Assembly (NCBI GenBank): GCA_943789375.1
Contig: CALSTX010000003.1
Location: 62,001-126,000 of the forward strand
Reading direction: 5' to 3'
DNA from: an uncultured Opitutales bacterium
GTDB lineage: Bacteria; Verrucomicrobiota; Verrucomicrobiia; Opitutales; Seribacteraceae
DNA: 64,000 nt
The position numbers were made by a program, and so were the translations under genes. The notes beneath the pieces were generated by a model. It made no database searches. It saw only the letters and a list, made by a program, of their open reading frames with translations, and had not been told where the DNA came from. This document shows, piece after piece, positions 39,684 through 50,105 of the stretch; within the stretch, counting starts at the first letter, position 1, and each line of letters opens with the position of its first letter.

Positions 39684-41063
39684 TTACTCTTTCGGTTTTT
39701 TTTCAAATAATTCTTTGGGTGCACGGGCTAAAAATTCCTCAACATAGGAGGTGGTCGCTTCGCCTTGCCTAAAGGCAGGGTCAAGGATGACTGCTTTTAC
39801 AAATTCAACATTGGTATCAATCCCTCTAATCAAATACTCACTTAAAGCACGGTACATCCGATCCAAAGCAATTTTCCTCGTTCGCCCGTAGGTAATCAAT
39901 TTGCAGATCATGCTGTCATAATGAGGGGACACGGTGTAGCCCCCATATACATGCGAGTCAACTCGTACACCATGTCCACCAGGTGCGTAGTATAAGTCGA
40001 TTGTGCCGGGGGAGGGGATAAAGCCCTTGGCAGGGTTTTCCGCACAGATTCGACATTCAATCGCATGTTTTGAGAGCGAAATGTCTTTTTGTGAATAGGA
40101 TAAACGGCTTCCTGAAGCTATTTGGATTTGTTCTTTAATTAGGTCAATCCCGGTTGCCTCTTCCGTAACTCCGTGTTCAACTTGAATACGGGTATTCATT
40201 TCTATAAAGTAGAAGTTACCTTTCGCATCTACAAGAAATTCAATGGTACCCGCATTCACATAATCTGCGGCTAATGCAGCCTTAATGGCCGCTTTCCCCA
40301 TTCTGTTTCTCAGGCTTTTGTCAAGAAAAGGGGAGGGCGATTCTTCAATCACCTTTTGGTGCCTTCTTTGTACTGAGCAATCCCTTTCACCTAGGTGGAT
40401 AGTATTACCATGTTGGTCAGCCAAGATTTGAAATTCTATATGCCTCGGGTTTTCTAAGTATTTTTCGATGTATAGTGAGCCATCTCCAAATGCTTTTTCG
40501 GCTTCTAGCCTGGCAGATTGGAATTCCTTGGCAAAGGTAGCGGCGTTGTGTGCAATTCTCATTCCGCGACCACCTCCACCAGCGACCGCCTTGATGATCA
40601 CTGGGAAACCAATTTTCTGAGCTGTCTTGATTGCCACTTTTTCATCGTCAACTGGGCCATCGCTTCCTGGAATAATCGGGACGCCAGCTTTGGAGACAGT
40701 TTCTCTCGCTCTTGCTTTGTGACCCATTTGGCGGATAGTTTCCGATTTAGGGCCAATAAATGTAATATCACATGATTCACACTGCTCTGCAAATTCTGCA
40801 TTTTCAGAGAGGAAACCATAACCTGGATGGATTGCATCGACATCGGCAAGTTCTGCAGCACTTAAGATACGGTCGGCTCGAAGATAACTTTCATTGCTTG
40901 GCGCTGGTCCTATGCAAATGGCCTCGTCAGCAAGTTGTACATGCAAAGATTGTTCGTCTGCTTCAGAGTAAACCGCTAATGTTCTTATTCCAAGTTCACG
41001 ACATGCACGAACAATTCGTAAAGCGATTTCACCTCGGTTCGCGATGAGAATTTTGCGAATCAT
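39684..41063 (-). CDS. accC: Acetyl-CoA carboxylase biotin carboxylase subunit
   Basis: [55 protein letters not shown]. Confidence 0.98.
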   Translation of the reverse strand: MIRKILIANRGEIALRIVRACRELGIRTLAVYSEADEQSLHVQLADEAICIGPAPSNESYLRADRILSAAELADVDAIHPGYGFLSENAEFAEQCESCDITFIGPKSETIRQMGHKARARETVSKAGVPIIPGSDGPVDDEKVAIKTAQKIGFPVIIKAVAGGGGRGMRIAHNAATFAKEFQSARLEAEKAFGDGSLYIEKYLENPRHIEFQILADQHGNTIHLGERDCSVQRRHQKVIEESPSPFLDKSLRNRMGKAAIKAALAADYVNAGTIEFLVDAKGNFYFIEMNTRIQVEHGVTEEATGIDLIKEQIQIASGSRLSYSQKDISLSKHAIECRICAENPAKGFIPSPGTIDLYYAPGGHGVRVDSHVYGGYTVSPHYDSMICKLITYGRTRKIALDRMYRALSEYLIRGIDTNVEFVKAVILDPAFRQGEATTSYVEEFLARAPKELFEKKPKE

Positions 41064-41077
41064 AAATTTAGGATAAT

Positions 41078-41569
41078 TTATTTAATCGAAAAAAGAGGTT
41101 GGCCGTATTCCACACTGTCCCCATCTTCTGCCATAATTTCGGTAACTTCACCACTAACATCAGCTTGTATTTCGTTCATCACTTTCATCGCCTCAATGAT
41201 GCATAAAATATCACCTTTATTTACTTGGTCACCAACTTGCACGAACGCAGCGTCATCTGGAGAAGGTTGGCGATAAAAGGTGCCTACCATTGGCGATTTG
41301 AAATTGTTGGAAGAGTCAGCACTGGACTGAGCCGTCGAGGGTTGCACTGGAGTTGGGGCACTTGCTTGCTGTACAATCGGAGGTGAGATTGACTGAGTAA
41401 TAACGCCTCCTGCACCAGGTCTTCCTAGCCTTAGTTTAAGGTCTTGAGTTTCGATCTCTAAGTCGGTGAGATCTGATTTTTGCATTAAGGAAATAATTCC
41501 TTTAAGTTCGCTTAAGTCCAAAGTTAATTTCCTCCATTTGATTGTTGTGATAAACGGTAATGTAACCAT
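41078..41569 (-). CDS. accB: Acetyl-CoA carboxylase biotin carboxyl carrier protein
   Basis: [46 protein letters not shown] biotinylation motif. Confidence 0.96.
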   Translation of the reverse strand: MVTLPFITTIKWRKLTLDLSELKGIISLMQKSDLTDLEIETQDLKLRLGRPGAGGVITQSISPPIVQQASAPTPVQPSTAQSSADSSNNFKSPMVGTFYRQPSPDDAAFVQVGDQVNKGDILCIIEAMKVMNEIQADVSGEVTEIMAEDGDSVEYGQPLFSIK

Positions 41570-41605
41570 CTATACTTGATTTAAAATTTTTAGCAAAGGA
41601 TAAAC

Positions 41606-44194
41606 TTAGGGTTGCGGATTTATTTGAACTTTCCATTCGGGGTCATTCCAGGGACCAGTAATTCTAAATTGGGCAATTTTAGATAGGGGGTCTGCTAAGT
41701 TAACAATCTGTTTGAGTCCAGGAATTGGAATGTTTCCTACTACTTTAAGTCGCGAAATAAGGTCAATATCTCCGCTATCTAAATTCACGCTGCCTTCCGA
41801 GAGGATGCTCGAAAGCGAGCCAGTAATTTCTAAAGGTGAGAATGTAATAACTTCATTTTCTAAAACAAAAGTAGTTTCTAGTTTATTAAAATTAAGAGAT
41901 GCTATGGGTATGGGCGATACCTTTGACAATTTTGATGATAATCCCCCAAGAAAATTAATTTGGCTTAACCCTTTATGTTTTAATTGTAAGTTTCCAGTTC
42001 CTTCAAATTGCAGTAAATTAACTGGAGGTCCCTGCGCATTTAATAAAAGACTGAAACTGCTATCCTTTAAATCAGAATTGGAATTACTGTTAGAAGGATT
42101 GGAGTCTGTTTGTAAGGGTGAATCTGTGCTCATTAGATGAGAAACTGTTTCTAAGAAATTTGCTGTATTCACTTCATTTAAACTGAGATTGAGCATAAGA
42201 TTTTCAGTTTGCTCAGTTTGATTGAGTTCAAAAATTAAATTGGAACGGCCTTGCCCTATTTTCACTTCGTTAAACTTACCGCGCAAAATATTATTCTCGT
42301 AATCTAAACTTCCTTTGAGGTCCCCCAAGGGTATCTTGTGAAATTCAAATTTCTCTGCATTTCGAATGTCTACTTTAACCACGCCTTGGCGACCCTCTGT
42401 ATTTTGTCTGAAGATTTTGCCCACTGCCTTACATTCAATACTGGTAGCATTTATGTCAGAAAGTTTGGCTTTCATTTTCGGTCCAAGTACATCTCTACCC
42501 AAATTTAGTGGGTATTCTCCGTCAAAATCGAATTCTATGAAATAAGGGGAATCGGATAATTGTCTGGGGAATTTAAGATTTCCCGTAATCGATTTATCAT
42601 TGTGCCGTATAGATTCTGCAATGATATCGGTAGAATTGCCGTCAACCTTCACCGAAATGGAAGAGCTTGTTAAAGGAAGATTTCTGAATTTGAAATTAGC
42701 AGCCTCAACAGAACCAAGAGTTAGAGAATTACCCGGTAAACCTCCCCAAATTCCTTCAATCACAAACTTGCCATAAGGTGTTTCGCTAGGAAATTCAAAG
42801 TCTGGCCATATGCGATCCCACCAATCTGGCATCCATGCATTTAAATCTTGCGGGAAACATATGCCCTCAATGTCGAATTTGTAAGCTAAAGGAGACCACT
42901 TTTGATAATAATTACCTGTCGCTTTACTTCTGCCAAATTCACCAAATGCGTTGAGGATGAAAATATTGAAATCTTCATCCACTATACCATCGAATTTGAA
43001 ATCGCCCTCCGGTGAGTTTAGAACCGAAAATTTCTCAGCATTCACATCAAAGCAAAATGTTGTAGCATTATGACTGTTGTATGATGGCATAATACCAATA
43101 TCCAATGATCTCCCTGCCAGTAATTTAGTAGCATGTGAGGAACGGTTCAGAATAAGGTTACAAAGATCAGGTTGTAATAAAATATTACCTTCAACTTGTT
43201 CTTGCGCATTTTTATTGGATAGGAAGATTTGGCCTTCGGAATAAATGGAATTGTTGAGCAGTAATGCTTCATGCGTTTGAGGGGTAAGCAAAAACTGTAA
43301 GCTAAGATCAGGAAGAGTGCCTTGAAGCAAACCTTCAAGGTTTATGTTTTCTAATTCAATAGACCCTAGTGCATGGTTCCATTCACTCCGATGCAACGAA
43401 ACTTCGTTCTTAAGATGAAAAGAATCAACACTGACCTTCTGCTGAGGATTCCCTGCAAGTAAGTCGTTGCCAGATACAGATGAGCGAATGGAAGCCCCAT
43501 TTTTAGCAAATGAAATAACAATCTCGGCATTAAGTTTGGAAAATGGGTTCTGTTGCCCTTCCGAGATATGTATCTCTAGTTTATCGGAGAGAGAAGCAAA
43601 AACTTGTAGATTCAATGCTTCTTTAAAATCAGCAATAACCTTTAGTATTTTGTTTATTTGGACTGTTCCTTTTTTAGGAGAAGCAAAAATATTTTTTAAA
43701 AAATTTCTTTTGTTTATGACCCCGGATACAGAAACTGATTTGTTGTCAAAGTTCACATTACATCGGGTAATAATTTTCGAACTATAATTCCGAATGTAAA
43801 GGTTTCCCGCATCAAATTGTTTATGATCATGAACAATCTTTATTTCCGCACATTTTATATCTTGAACAGCTATTTCCTTGTCGTAGATGAACTTGAGGGG
43901 ATTAACTTTTAAGGTAATTCTATTAAGGTCATATGTGGTGCCATCTACTGTTCTAGCAACGATGTTTCTTATCCTTATTTCATTGGGGAAGTTAAGTTTT
44001 AAATTGTGAATTTTGAGCTCAATATTTTCCTCTTTGATTAATTGAGCAAAAGCAGCACTAATTTTATCATGAACGAAAAAGTTTGTATTAAGTAAAAGTA
44101 AAACAGAAATTTGGAATAGGAGACCTAATGCAAGGGCGAAGAAAATTGATTTCCCGTCTTTTTTGATCGAAGAATATGCATCCTGTGGTCTCAT
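41606..44194 (-). CDS. AsmA-like large inner-membrane-anchored protein
   Basis: N-terminal TM, long beta-rich body, C-term VNLDSGDIDLISRLKVVGNIPIPGLKQIVNLADPLSKIAQFRITGPWNDPEW. Confidence 0.65.
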   Translation of the reverse strand: MRPQDAYSSIKKDGKSIFFALALGLLFQISVLLLLNTNFFVHDKISAAFAQLIKEENIELKIHNLKLNFPNEIRIRNIVARTVDGTTYDLNRITLKVNPLKFIYDKEIAVQDIKCAEIKIVHDHKQFDAGNLYIRNYSSKIITRCNVNFDNKSVSVSGVINKRNFLKNIFASPKKGTVQINKILKVIADFKEALNLQVFASLSDKLEIHISEGQQNPFSKLNAEIVISFAKNGASIRSSVSGNDLLAGNPQQKVSVDSFHLKNEVSLHRSEWNHALGSIELENINLEGLLQGTLPDLSLQFLLTPQTHEALLLNNSIYSEGQIFLSNKNAQEQVEGNILLQPDLCNLILNRSSHATKLLAGRSLDIGIMPSYNSHNATTFCFDVNAEKFSVLNSPEGDFKFDGIVDEDFNIFILNAFGEFGRSKATGNYYQKWSPLAYKFDIEGICFPQDLNAWMPDWWDRIWPDFEFPSETPYGKFVIEGIWGGLPGNSLTLGSVEAANFKFRNLPLTSSSISVKVDGNSTDIIAESIRHNDKSITGNLKFPRQLSDSPYFIEFDFDGEYPLNLGRDVLGPKMKAKLSDINATSIECKAVGKIFRQNTEGRQGVVKVDIRNAEKFEFHKIPLGDLKGSLDYENNILRGKFNEVKIGQGRSNLIFELNQTEQTENLMLNLSLNEVNTANFLETVSHLMSTDSPLQTDSNPSNSNSNSDLKDSSFSLLLNAQGPPVNLLQFEGTGNLQLKHKGLSQINFLGGLSSKLSKVSPIPIASLNFNKLETTFVLENEVITFSPLEITGSLSSILSEGSVNLDSGDIDLISRLKVVGNIPIPGLKQIVNLADPLSKIAQFRITGPWNDPEWKVQINPQP

Positions 44195-44218
44195 GCTATA
44201 AGTGCAAAAGGATGATGG

Positions 44219-45949
44219 TTATTGATTCGATGGAGTAGGCAAAAACTGACTTACCCATTCGATCAATCCATTCCCCAAAGTGAAAATTGTGCTTTCGCTC
44301 TCTAACCCTCCAAACCACTGCCCATTACCTTTATCTATACTAATAAACAGCTTCTCTACTGTATGGTTGTTTTCATCTTTGAAAACAAAACTACAATCCC
44401 ATGGGTTCCAGTCGCCTTGGTGCCATAAACCAAGACTGCCAAAACTGGAAGGTAAGAAGTCTTTAGCATAGAGCGATTGATTTAAAAGGCTTAAACTTGC
44501 ATTATTTTCTATGCTAATGGATGAAGCATTGTGTTCAGGAAACTTTAACAAAACATTATTAAAGCTCTTAATTTTGATTAACTTATTTTTAAATGCATAT
44601 TTCTTTTGGTCGAAGATACCATTGATGCCCAAATTTATCACAATGCTATGATTTGAGTCATTGATCTGGGCAACAGAGTAAGACGCTCCGGGGGTTGATT
44701 CAAGAAGGCGAACATTGGTTTTTTGCCCATCCGAGTAAATTATTGAAAAAGATGACACTGAATCCCTTTCAGAATTATCTTCATATTTTTTATCAGTAAA
44801 ATCAGTAATTCTGGCAGAGTATAGCAAATCTACCAATTGATGTATTTTTTCTGTTTCTCCACGGTAGAATAACTCGTTTGTAAAGTTATGATCTTTAACT
44901 TCCCATTCATTTTCCTGCTTTTTAAGCAAAGAAAGTCTTCCGTTATTGTTGTCGATTGTAATAGTTTTGATGCTTCTCTTGGGATGTAGGAAAATTCGGT
45001 TTTCTCTATATTTTGAGTGCCAACCAGAAACTTTTTCTTTCAGATCGTCGCTTACCTTAAAGTAGGTGTTGTTTGTTTGGTTTAAGCAAAGCAATTCATT
45101 TTCTGCATCGTTTTTATAAACACTTAAAGATTCAGTGCCTCCCATTCCTTTGATTTCTATCGTAATATTTGGCTTGCCGGTAATAAACTTGGAGTTGTTT
45201 TGATCAATAACGAACCCTGCGACACGGGATGAAATTAATTCATTAATGGCTAAATTAATTGCGTTGGAATCTGCGATCCCTGCTTCAGGCTTTGTAAAAT
45301 TCCATGATTGATCTTTCTTTTTTAGTTGGATGGTTTCAGGACTCGAATGGTTCAAATCTCTGATTGTGATGTCTAGCTGATCGATCCCATACATTGGGGT
45401 AGTAAAAAATGTTGATTTGCCCCAAAAAACAGGGGAAGCAGAAGCAATAGATATTAAGTCTTTAGAAGCTTTCCAAATTGCCCCTCGAAAGCTTTCATAT
45501 TCTTCAATTTGAACGAACATTCCCTGAGCATCTCTCGTTTCATCTCCTAAAACTATGGTCGTCTGGCTTCCATTGCCTTTGATTTTAATTCGAGAGGAGT
45601 TAATATCTATTCCATAGTCTGAAAGCAATTCACCCCTTCTAAGCAGGTCCTCTCTAGTGATGACTAATTGAGGACTAGAGTGAGCAAGTCTAGTCTTCAG
45701 GTTTGAGATTACCAAGCTTTCAGCATTCCATTTTATGGGATGTGTTATAATCCACTCATCCTTCTTTTTATTGAGATAGATTTTTTTATCTTTACCCTCG
45801 GAAATGCTAACTTCATCCAAGCCATCAAGAATATCTAAAAGTTTTAGAGAAAAATCAGTCGGTTTATTGGTCTCTTCACTGAGATTCAAGTAAATGATGA
45901 ACCCGACAATTAGGTTACAGAGCAGTAAGAGTATTTTAACTTTATTCAT
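44219..45949 (-). CDS. DUF4340-like protein of gliding-type ABC cluster
   Basis: N-terminal TM, KKKDEWIITHPIKWNAESLVISNLKTRL; adjacent to GldG-like gene. Confidence 0.72.
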   Translation of the reverse strand: MNKVKILLLLCNLIVGFIIYLNLSEETNKPTDFSLKLLDILDGLDEVSISEGKDKKIYLNKKKDEWIITHPIKWNAESLVISNLKTRLAHSSPQLVITREDLLRRGELLSDYGIDINSSRIKIKGNGSQTTIVLGDETRDAQGMFVQIEEYESFRGAIWKASKDLISIASASPVFWGKSTFFTTPMYGIDQLDITIRDLNHSSPETIQLKKKDQSWNFTKPEAGIADSNAINLAINELISSRVAGFVIDQNNSKFITGKPNITIEIKGMGGTESLSVYKNDAENELLCLNQTNNTYFKVSDDLKEKVSGWHSKYRENRIFLHPKRSIKTITIDNNNGRLSLLKKQENEWEVKDHNFTNELFYRGETEKIHQLVDLLYSARITDFTDKKYEDNSERDSVSSFSIIYSDGQKTNVRLLESTPGASYSVAQINDSNHSIVINLGINGIFDQKKYAFKNKLIKIKSFNNVLLKFPEHNASSISIENNASLSLLNQSLYAKDFLPSSFGSLGLWHQGDWNPWDCSFVFKDENNHTVEKLFISIDKGNGQWFGGLESESTIFTLGNGLIEWVSQFLPTPSNQ

Positions 45950-47538
45950 TATAGTTCTTTACGCAGCCAACTAACAAAAAAACCAAGTGCTACAACTAAA
46001 GCAGGAATTATAACCGAGAGGTAGGTCATATTTTTAAAGTCATCATCACTCATTGTTATGGTGTATCGGTCTAGTTTGCTAGGAGGGATATCGAGCAAGT
46101 CAACATCTTCATTTACCCATCGAATAATATTTCTACACAGAAAACTATTACCAGTATTTCTTTTCAAATTTTTGTTTGAAAGTATTGAAGAAGATCCAAT
46201 GACAGCAATTTTACTTTTCTTCTTTTTGAATTTCTTTTCCGAAACTGTAATGATAGGAACCGGTCCTTCGATGTCGAGGAGCCTGTTTTTATCATATGGT
46301 TTTTTCCGCTTGGCCCACCCTGATAAAGCCCAAGAATCTCTAGAAGAATAAAGTAATTCTTTGGAAATAAAATTGGATTTCGAGGAGCTCAGACTTTCAA
46401 CCGGCCGGCAATCGCTGGAGAAGATCCTAAATTCTTTTTCCATAAGTGGTTTGATTATTTCATGCGACTTAGCAGAAGGGTAGGTTGAAAGATAATAGGC
46501 ACCGCTGAAGTAGTCAAAGTTAGCCAAGTTTCCATCATGGATTAGCATGTCGTGACATCTGATGCCCCATTCGCGTAATATATTTCGCAGGCCAAATACT
46601 GGGTTATCGAGAACAGCATTTTCACTGACTGGGTCTATACACAGAATAATTGAACCGTCTTCGCGGTTTACGAAGTCTCGAATGTTGGCGATCTCTTTGT
46701 CGAGGAATATGCCCTTGGGCTCAGCAATGATAATCAGTTTTGCATTAGGCGGAATGGAATCAATAACACTAAGGTCAATAGTGGTTACATCTAGGTTTGA
46801 TTCTTCAATAATTCTTCTGAATTCAGAAAATCCAGTGTCACCGTCGAAGTCAGTCGGGCTTGCTTCCCCGTGCCCTCGGGTAAAGTAAGCAACATTTTTT
46901 TCTTTTTTAGGTCCAACCAAAGCTAATATGGATTCAATGATGACTTGCTCTCCCCTAAAAACTTTAGGCTCGAGTATGCCTTGTCCCGTTTCTTTCCAGT
47001 CAGAATAGAAACCTGATTCCCAAATTAGCTGCCTCGCGTTAGCATCGCTTGATTGAAAACTTTGTGATAGGTCATATGGATTAGTAGATTCCTTACTTTG
47101 ATACCTGAAAATAATTTTTTGGCCTCGATTTGGAGAGTGTAGCGAAATTAAGTTAGGTTCAGTAATATTGTATTTCTGGAGGTCATCTCCTTTGATTTTA
47201 GGAGTATCTACATTTATATGGTGAACTTGAATCACATGCTTTGTGGACTCTTGCTCAAAATTTTCAAGGAGTAGCTCTAAATCAAGAAGAAGTTTTTGGA
47301 CGACTTTAGGTAGTTGATTGTCATTTTTTATAGTAATTACAATATCAACTGGTGCTTCCATTTTATTGAGCAATGCAAGGCTTTCCCTTGATAATGAGTA
47401 TTTTTTTTCTGGAGTTAAGTCAATGGACGCATTGAATTTGGTGATCAAGAAATTTATGCTCAATGAGAGAGAGGTTAGAAGCACGATAATCACCCAACGG
47501 TCTAGCTTACGATTCCTTTTTGCCTGCTTGAAGTCCAT
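45949..47538 (-). CDS. GldG-like ABC-type auxiliary/substrate-binding membrane protein
   Basis: IDLTPEKKYSLSRESLALLNKMEAPVDIVI, VAYFTRGHGEASP; N- and C-terminal TMs. Confidence 0.85.
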   Translation of the reverse strand: MDFKQAKRNRKLDRWVIIVLLTSLSLSINFLITKFNASIDLTPEKKYSLSRESLALLNKMEAPVDIVITIKNDNQLPKVVQKLLLDLELLLENFEQESTKHVIQVHHINVDTPKIKGDDLQKYNITEPNLISLHSPNRGQKIIFRYQSKESTNPYDLSQSFQSSDANARQLIWESGFYSDWKETGQGILEPKVFRGEQVIIESILALVGPKKEKNVAYFTRGHGEASPTDFDGDTGFSEFRRIIEESNLDVTTIDLSVIDSIPPNAKLIIIAEPKGIFLDKEIANIRDFVNREDGSIILCIDPVSENAVLDNPVFGLRNILREWGIRCHDMLIHDGNLANFDYFSGAYYLSTYPSAKSHEIIKPLMEKEFRIFSSDCRPVESLSSSKSNFISKELLYSSRDSWALSGWAKRKKPYDKNRLLDIEGPVPIITVSEKKFKKKKSKIAVIGSSSILSNKNLKRNTGNSFLCRNIIRWVNEDVDLLDIPPSKLDRYTITMSDDDFKNMTYLSVIIPALVVALGFFVSWLRKEL

Positions 47539-48329
47539 TATTTTTTAACTTGGTCTATCTGAGTGCTGGCCAAAATGAGGAAGTAGAATGTTACGACAAA
47601 CTGATAAAGTACAGTGGGAATGTCTATAATCCCGACAGAGAAATATTGCATTTTATTTAATCCCCCAAAAACCGCACCTAAGCATGACCAAACAACCTGA
47701 GTAGGTCCATTTGTAAACTGCGAATCAATATTCTCACCAAAATAGAACATCATAACCGAAAGGTACAGAGTGAGCAGCGTAAAAGTGAGCATTCCAGCGA
47801 CCATTTGATTATTGGTAACCGAACTTGCAAAAATTCCTACTGCTGAAAAACTGGCACCGAAAATTAGTAAAAAGATTAAGGTGCCAATCCATTGTTCCAC
47901 CCTGTCGAAGCCTAGGCTATGGGATTGTTCAGGGAACCACAATGAAATGATTAGAGGGAAACAAAACGATGCGATAGTTATAAAAATAAAAAAGAGATAA
48001 CTTGCTGTCCACTTTCCAAGAACAATGCCTAGGTTACTGACAGGGGCAGACATAAGTGTTTCCAAAGTGCCTAATCTTCTTTCCTCTGCAAAGGATCTCA
48101 TAGTTAAAAATGGAATCAGTGCAGGGGCTCCAAAAATTAGTCCGACAACTAGGGAGGCAAGTGGAGGGAGTATCCAATCAGTGAGAACAAAGCTTTCAAT
48201 GAAAAAGCGAAAACCAACGCCTAGGAGAGCAAGAAAGTAGAAACTTGCAACATAAGTTGCTGGAGAAACAAACAAAGCAAACAATTCAAATCTCAAAATA
48301 ACCCAATATCCTTTAATCATTGGTATCAA
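47538..48329 (-). CDS. ABC-2 type permease (GldF-like)
   Basis: Six-TM-like protein; FLTMRSFAEERRLGTLETLMSAPVSNLGIVLGKWTASY. Confidence 0.9.
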   Translation of the reverse strand: MIPMIKGYWVILRFELFALFVSPATYVASFYFLALLGVGFRFFIESFVLTDWILPPLASLVVGLIFGAPALIPFLTMRSFAEERRLGTLETLMSAPVSNLGIVLGKWTASYLFFIFITIASFCFPLIISLWFPEQSHSLGFDRVEQWIGTLIFLLIFGASFSAVGIFASSVTNNQMVAGMLTFTLLTLYLSVMMFYFGENIDSQFTNGPTQVVWSCLGAVFGGLNKMQYFSVGIIDIPTVLYQFVVTFYFLILASTQIDQVKK

Positions 48330-49354
48330 TTTTGGGGTTTAAATATTTTATTCTTACCTCTGCCTAGAAGGTCCATCTCTTGCCAATTTTGTTTGGTCGC
48401 TTTTAAAAAAATTGTTTCTAAGTCTGGTCGACAAACCTGGAATTCTGAAATTTCGAAATTATTGCTCTCTAATAACGTACGCAAGATCAACTCAACTGTT
48501 TCTTGGCCTTTGGTACAGTTAAAAGTAAACCTTCTGCGTCCGGTTATTTCAACCGGGTCATCCTGGAGTAATTCACACTGGGGATCGATGCGGCGAACTG
48601 ATCTTTGGAGTTCAATTTTTTTTGCCTTGGAAACAATTTCAAAAGCAACCGATTGAATGAATTTTTTTTGCAGTTCAAGCAGGGTACCCTCTGCAACAAT
48701 TTGACCATGGCTTAGGATGATCATACGGTCGCAGCATGCCTCAACTTCTGATAAAATATGGGAAGATAAGATAAAAGATACCTCACCCCTCAGCCTTTCC
48801 ATCATTTTTCGGGTGATTGCAGATTGTCTTGGATCAAGTCCGATCGTGGGTTCATCGAGGATAATTAATCTCGGTTCTGCAAGCAAAGAGTCTGCAATTC
48901 CAACTCTTTGGCGAAAACCTTTTGATAAATTACCAATTCTCTTTTCAGAAATTTGTCTTTCCAAATCACAAATCTCCAGCACAGACTTTATTCGCTCTCT
49001 TTTACGACTTCCTTTAAGTCCTTTTAAGCTGGCTCTATATTTCAAGTATTCAATAACACGAAAATCTTCAGGAAGGGGGTTGTTTTCTGCAAGGTAGCCA
49101 ATATGTTCACGGACTTCTCCCTCTTCTTCAGCGAGGTCGACACCGCAAACCTTGGCTTCACCGGAATCCGCCGCTACTAATCCAGAAAGAATTCGTAAAG
49201 TTGTACTTTTACCTGCACCATTAGGTCCAAGGAATCCAACAATTTCACCTTTACCTATGGAGAAACTTATTCCCCTCAGTGCTTCAGTAGATCGATATCT
49301 TTTTCGTAAATTCAAAACTTCTACGATAGGCAAAGGTTTTCTTTCGTTACTCAT
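48326..49354 (-). CDS. ABC transporter ATP-binding protein (GldA-like)
   Basis: GFLGPNGAGKSTTLRILSGL Walker A, LSKGFRQRVGIADSLLAEPRLIILDEPTIGLDP. Confidence 0.95.
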   Translation of the reverse strand: MSNERKPLPIVEVLNLRKRYRSTEALRGISFSIGKGEIVGFLGPNGAGKSTTLRILSGLVAADSGEAKVCGVDLAEEEGEVREHIGYLAENNPLPEDFRVIEYLKYRASLKGLKGSRKRERIKSVLEICDLERQISEKRIGNLSKGFRQRVGIADSLLAEPRLIILDEPTIGLDPRQSAITRKMMERLRGEVSFILSSHILSEVEACCDRMIILSHGQIVAEGTLLELQKKFIQSVAFEIVSKAKKIELQRSVRRIDPQCELLQDDPVEITGRRRFTFNCTKGQETVELILRTLLESNNFEISEFQVCRPDLETIFLKATKQNWQEMDLLGRGKNKIFKPQN

Positions 49355-49358
49355 TCAA

Positions 49359-50105
49359 TCAAGTTAAGCTCATTCTGGATGAAGCGATTGCAAGCCCCTG
49401 TAAGGTTAGGAAAGGTCGAAGCTGGAAGTTGGTTGTAGTTAAAAGGTTGGATGCACCTCCAACTAGTAATATTGAAGGCGGTTGATTCTTGGCGTGGAAA
49501 TTATCGGTAATTGAATTTAGGATACCGGATACCATGGCATTGTAGCCAAATTTGACCCCTAGAAACATGGCTTCACTTGTACTTTTTCCAATTACATTTT
49601 TAGTAAGCATATTTTCAGTTAATGATAACTTTGGTAGCAATGCAGTATTTTGGTTCAAAAAATCTAAATATCCTTGAGGTCCAGGTGCAATTACGCCTCC
49701 ACAATAACCAAATTCATTTATTATATCAAAGGTAGTCGCTGTACCTACATCAACAACAATCGAAAAATTAGATGTAGAATTATATGCCGCTATTGAATTA
49801 GCGAGACGGTCGGCACCAATCTCTTCTGGATTAGGGTAGGAAATGGGTATGCCGCAGTTTGTGTGGTTAAGTTCTACTGGAACTTTTTTAGAAGTTAACT
49901 TATCGAGAAGTATCTTTTGGGCTTTTGGAACAACAGAACAGTATGTTACAGGAAGCATTGGAGGTATCTTTTCAAATAACCAACATTCATTGGAAAACTT
50001 AGAAGTATGTATTTTGAAAGAATCAATTAAACTAAGATCGTCAAATAAACCAATTTGTACATTGGTATTTCCTATATCTATACATACATGATTAGCCGCT
50101 TTCAT
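49359..50105 (-). CDS. coaX: Type III pantothenate kinase
   Basis: VCIDIGNTNVQIGLF, PEEIGADRLANSIAAY, VVDVGTATTFDII, GGVIAPGPQ. Confidence 0.92.
   Translation of the reverse strand: MKAANHVCIDIGNTNVQIGLFDDLSLIDSFKIHTSKFSNECWLFEKIPPMLPVTYCSVVPKAQKILLDKLTSKKVPVELNHTNCGIPISYPNPEEIGADRLANSIAAYNSTSNFSIVVDVGTATTFDIINEFGYCGGVIAPGPQGYLDFLNQNTALLPKLSLTENMLTKNVIGKSTSEAMFLGVKFGYNAMVSGILNSITDNFHAKNQPPSILLVGGASNLLTTTNFQLRPFLTLQGLAIASSRMSLT

Noticed and set aside
41712-42140. 142-aa plus-strand ORF opposite the AsmA-like gene
   Set aside because: Antisense shadow ORF with no independent support
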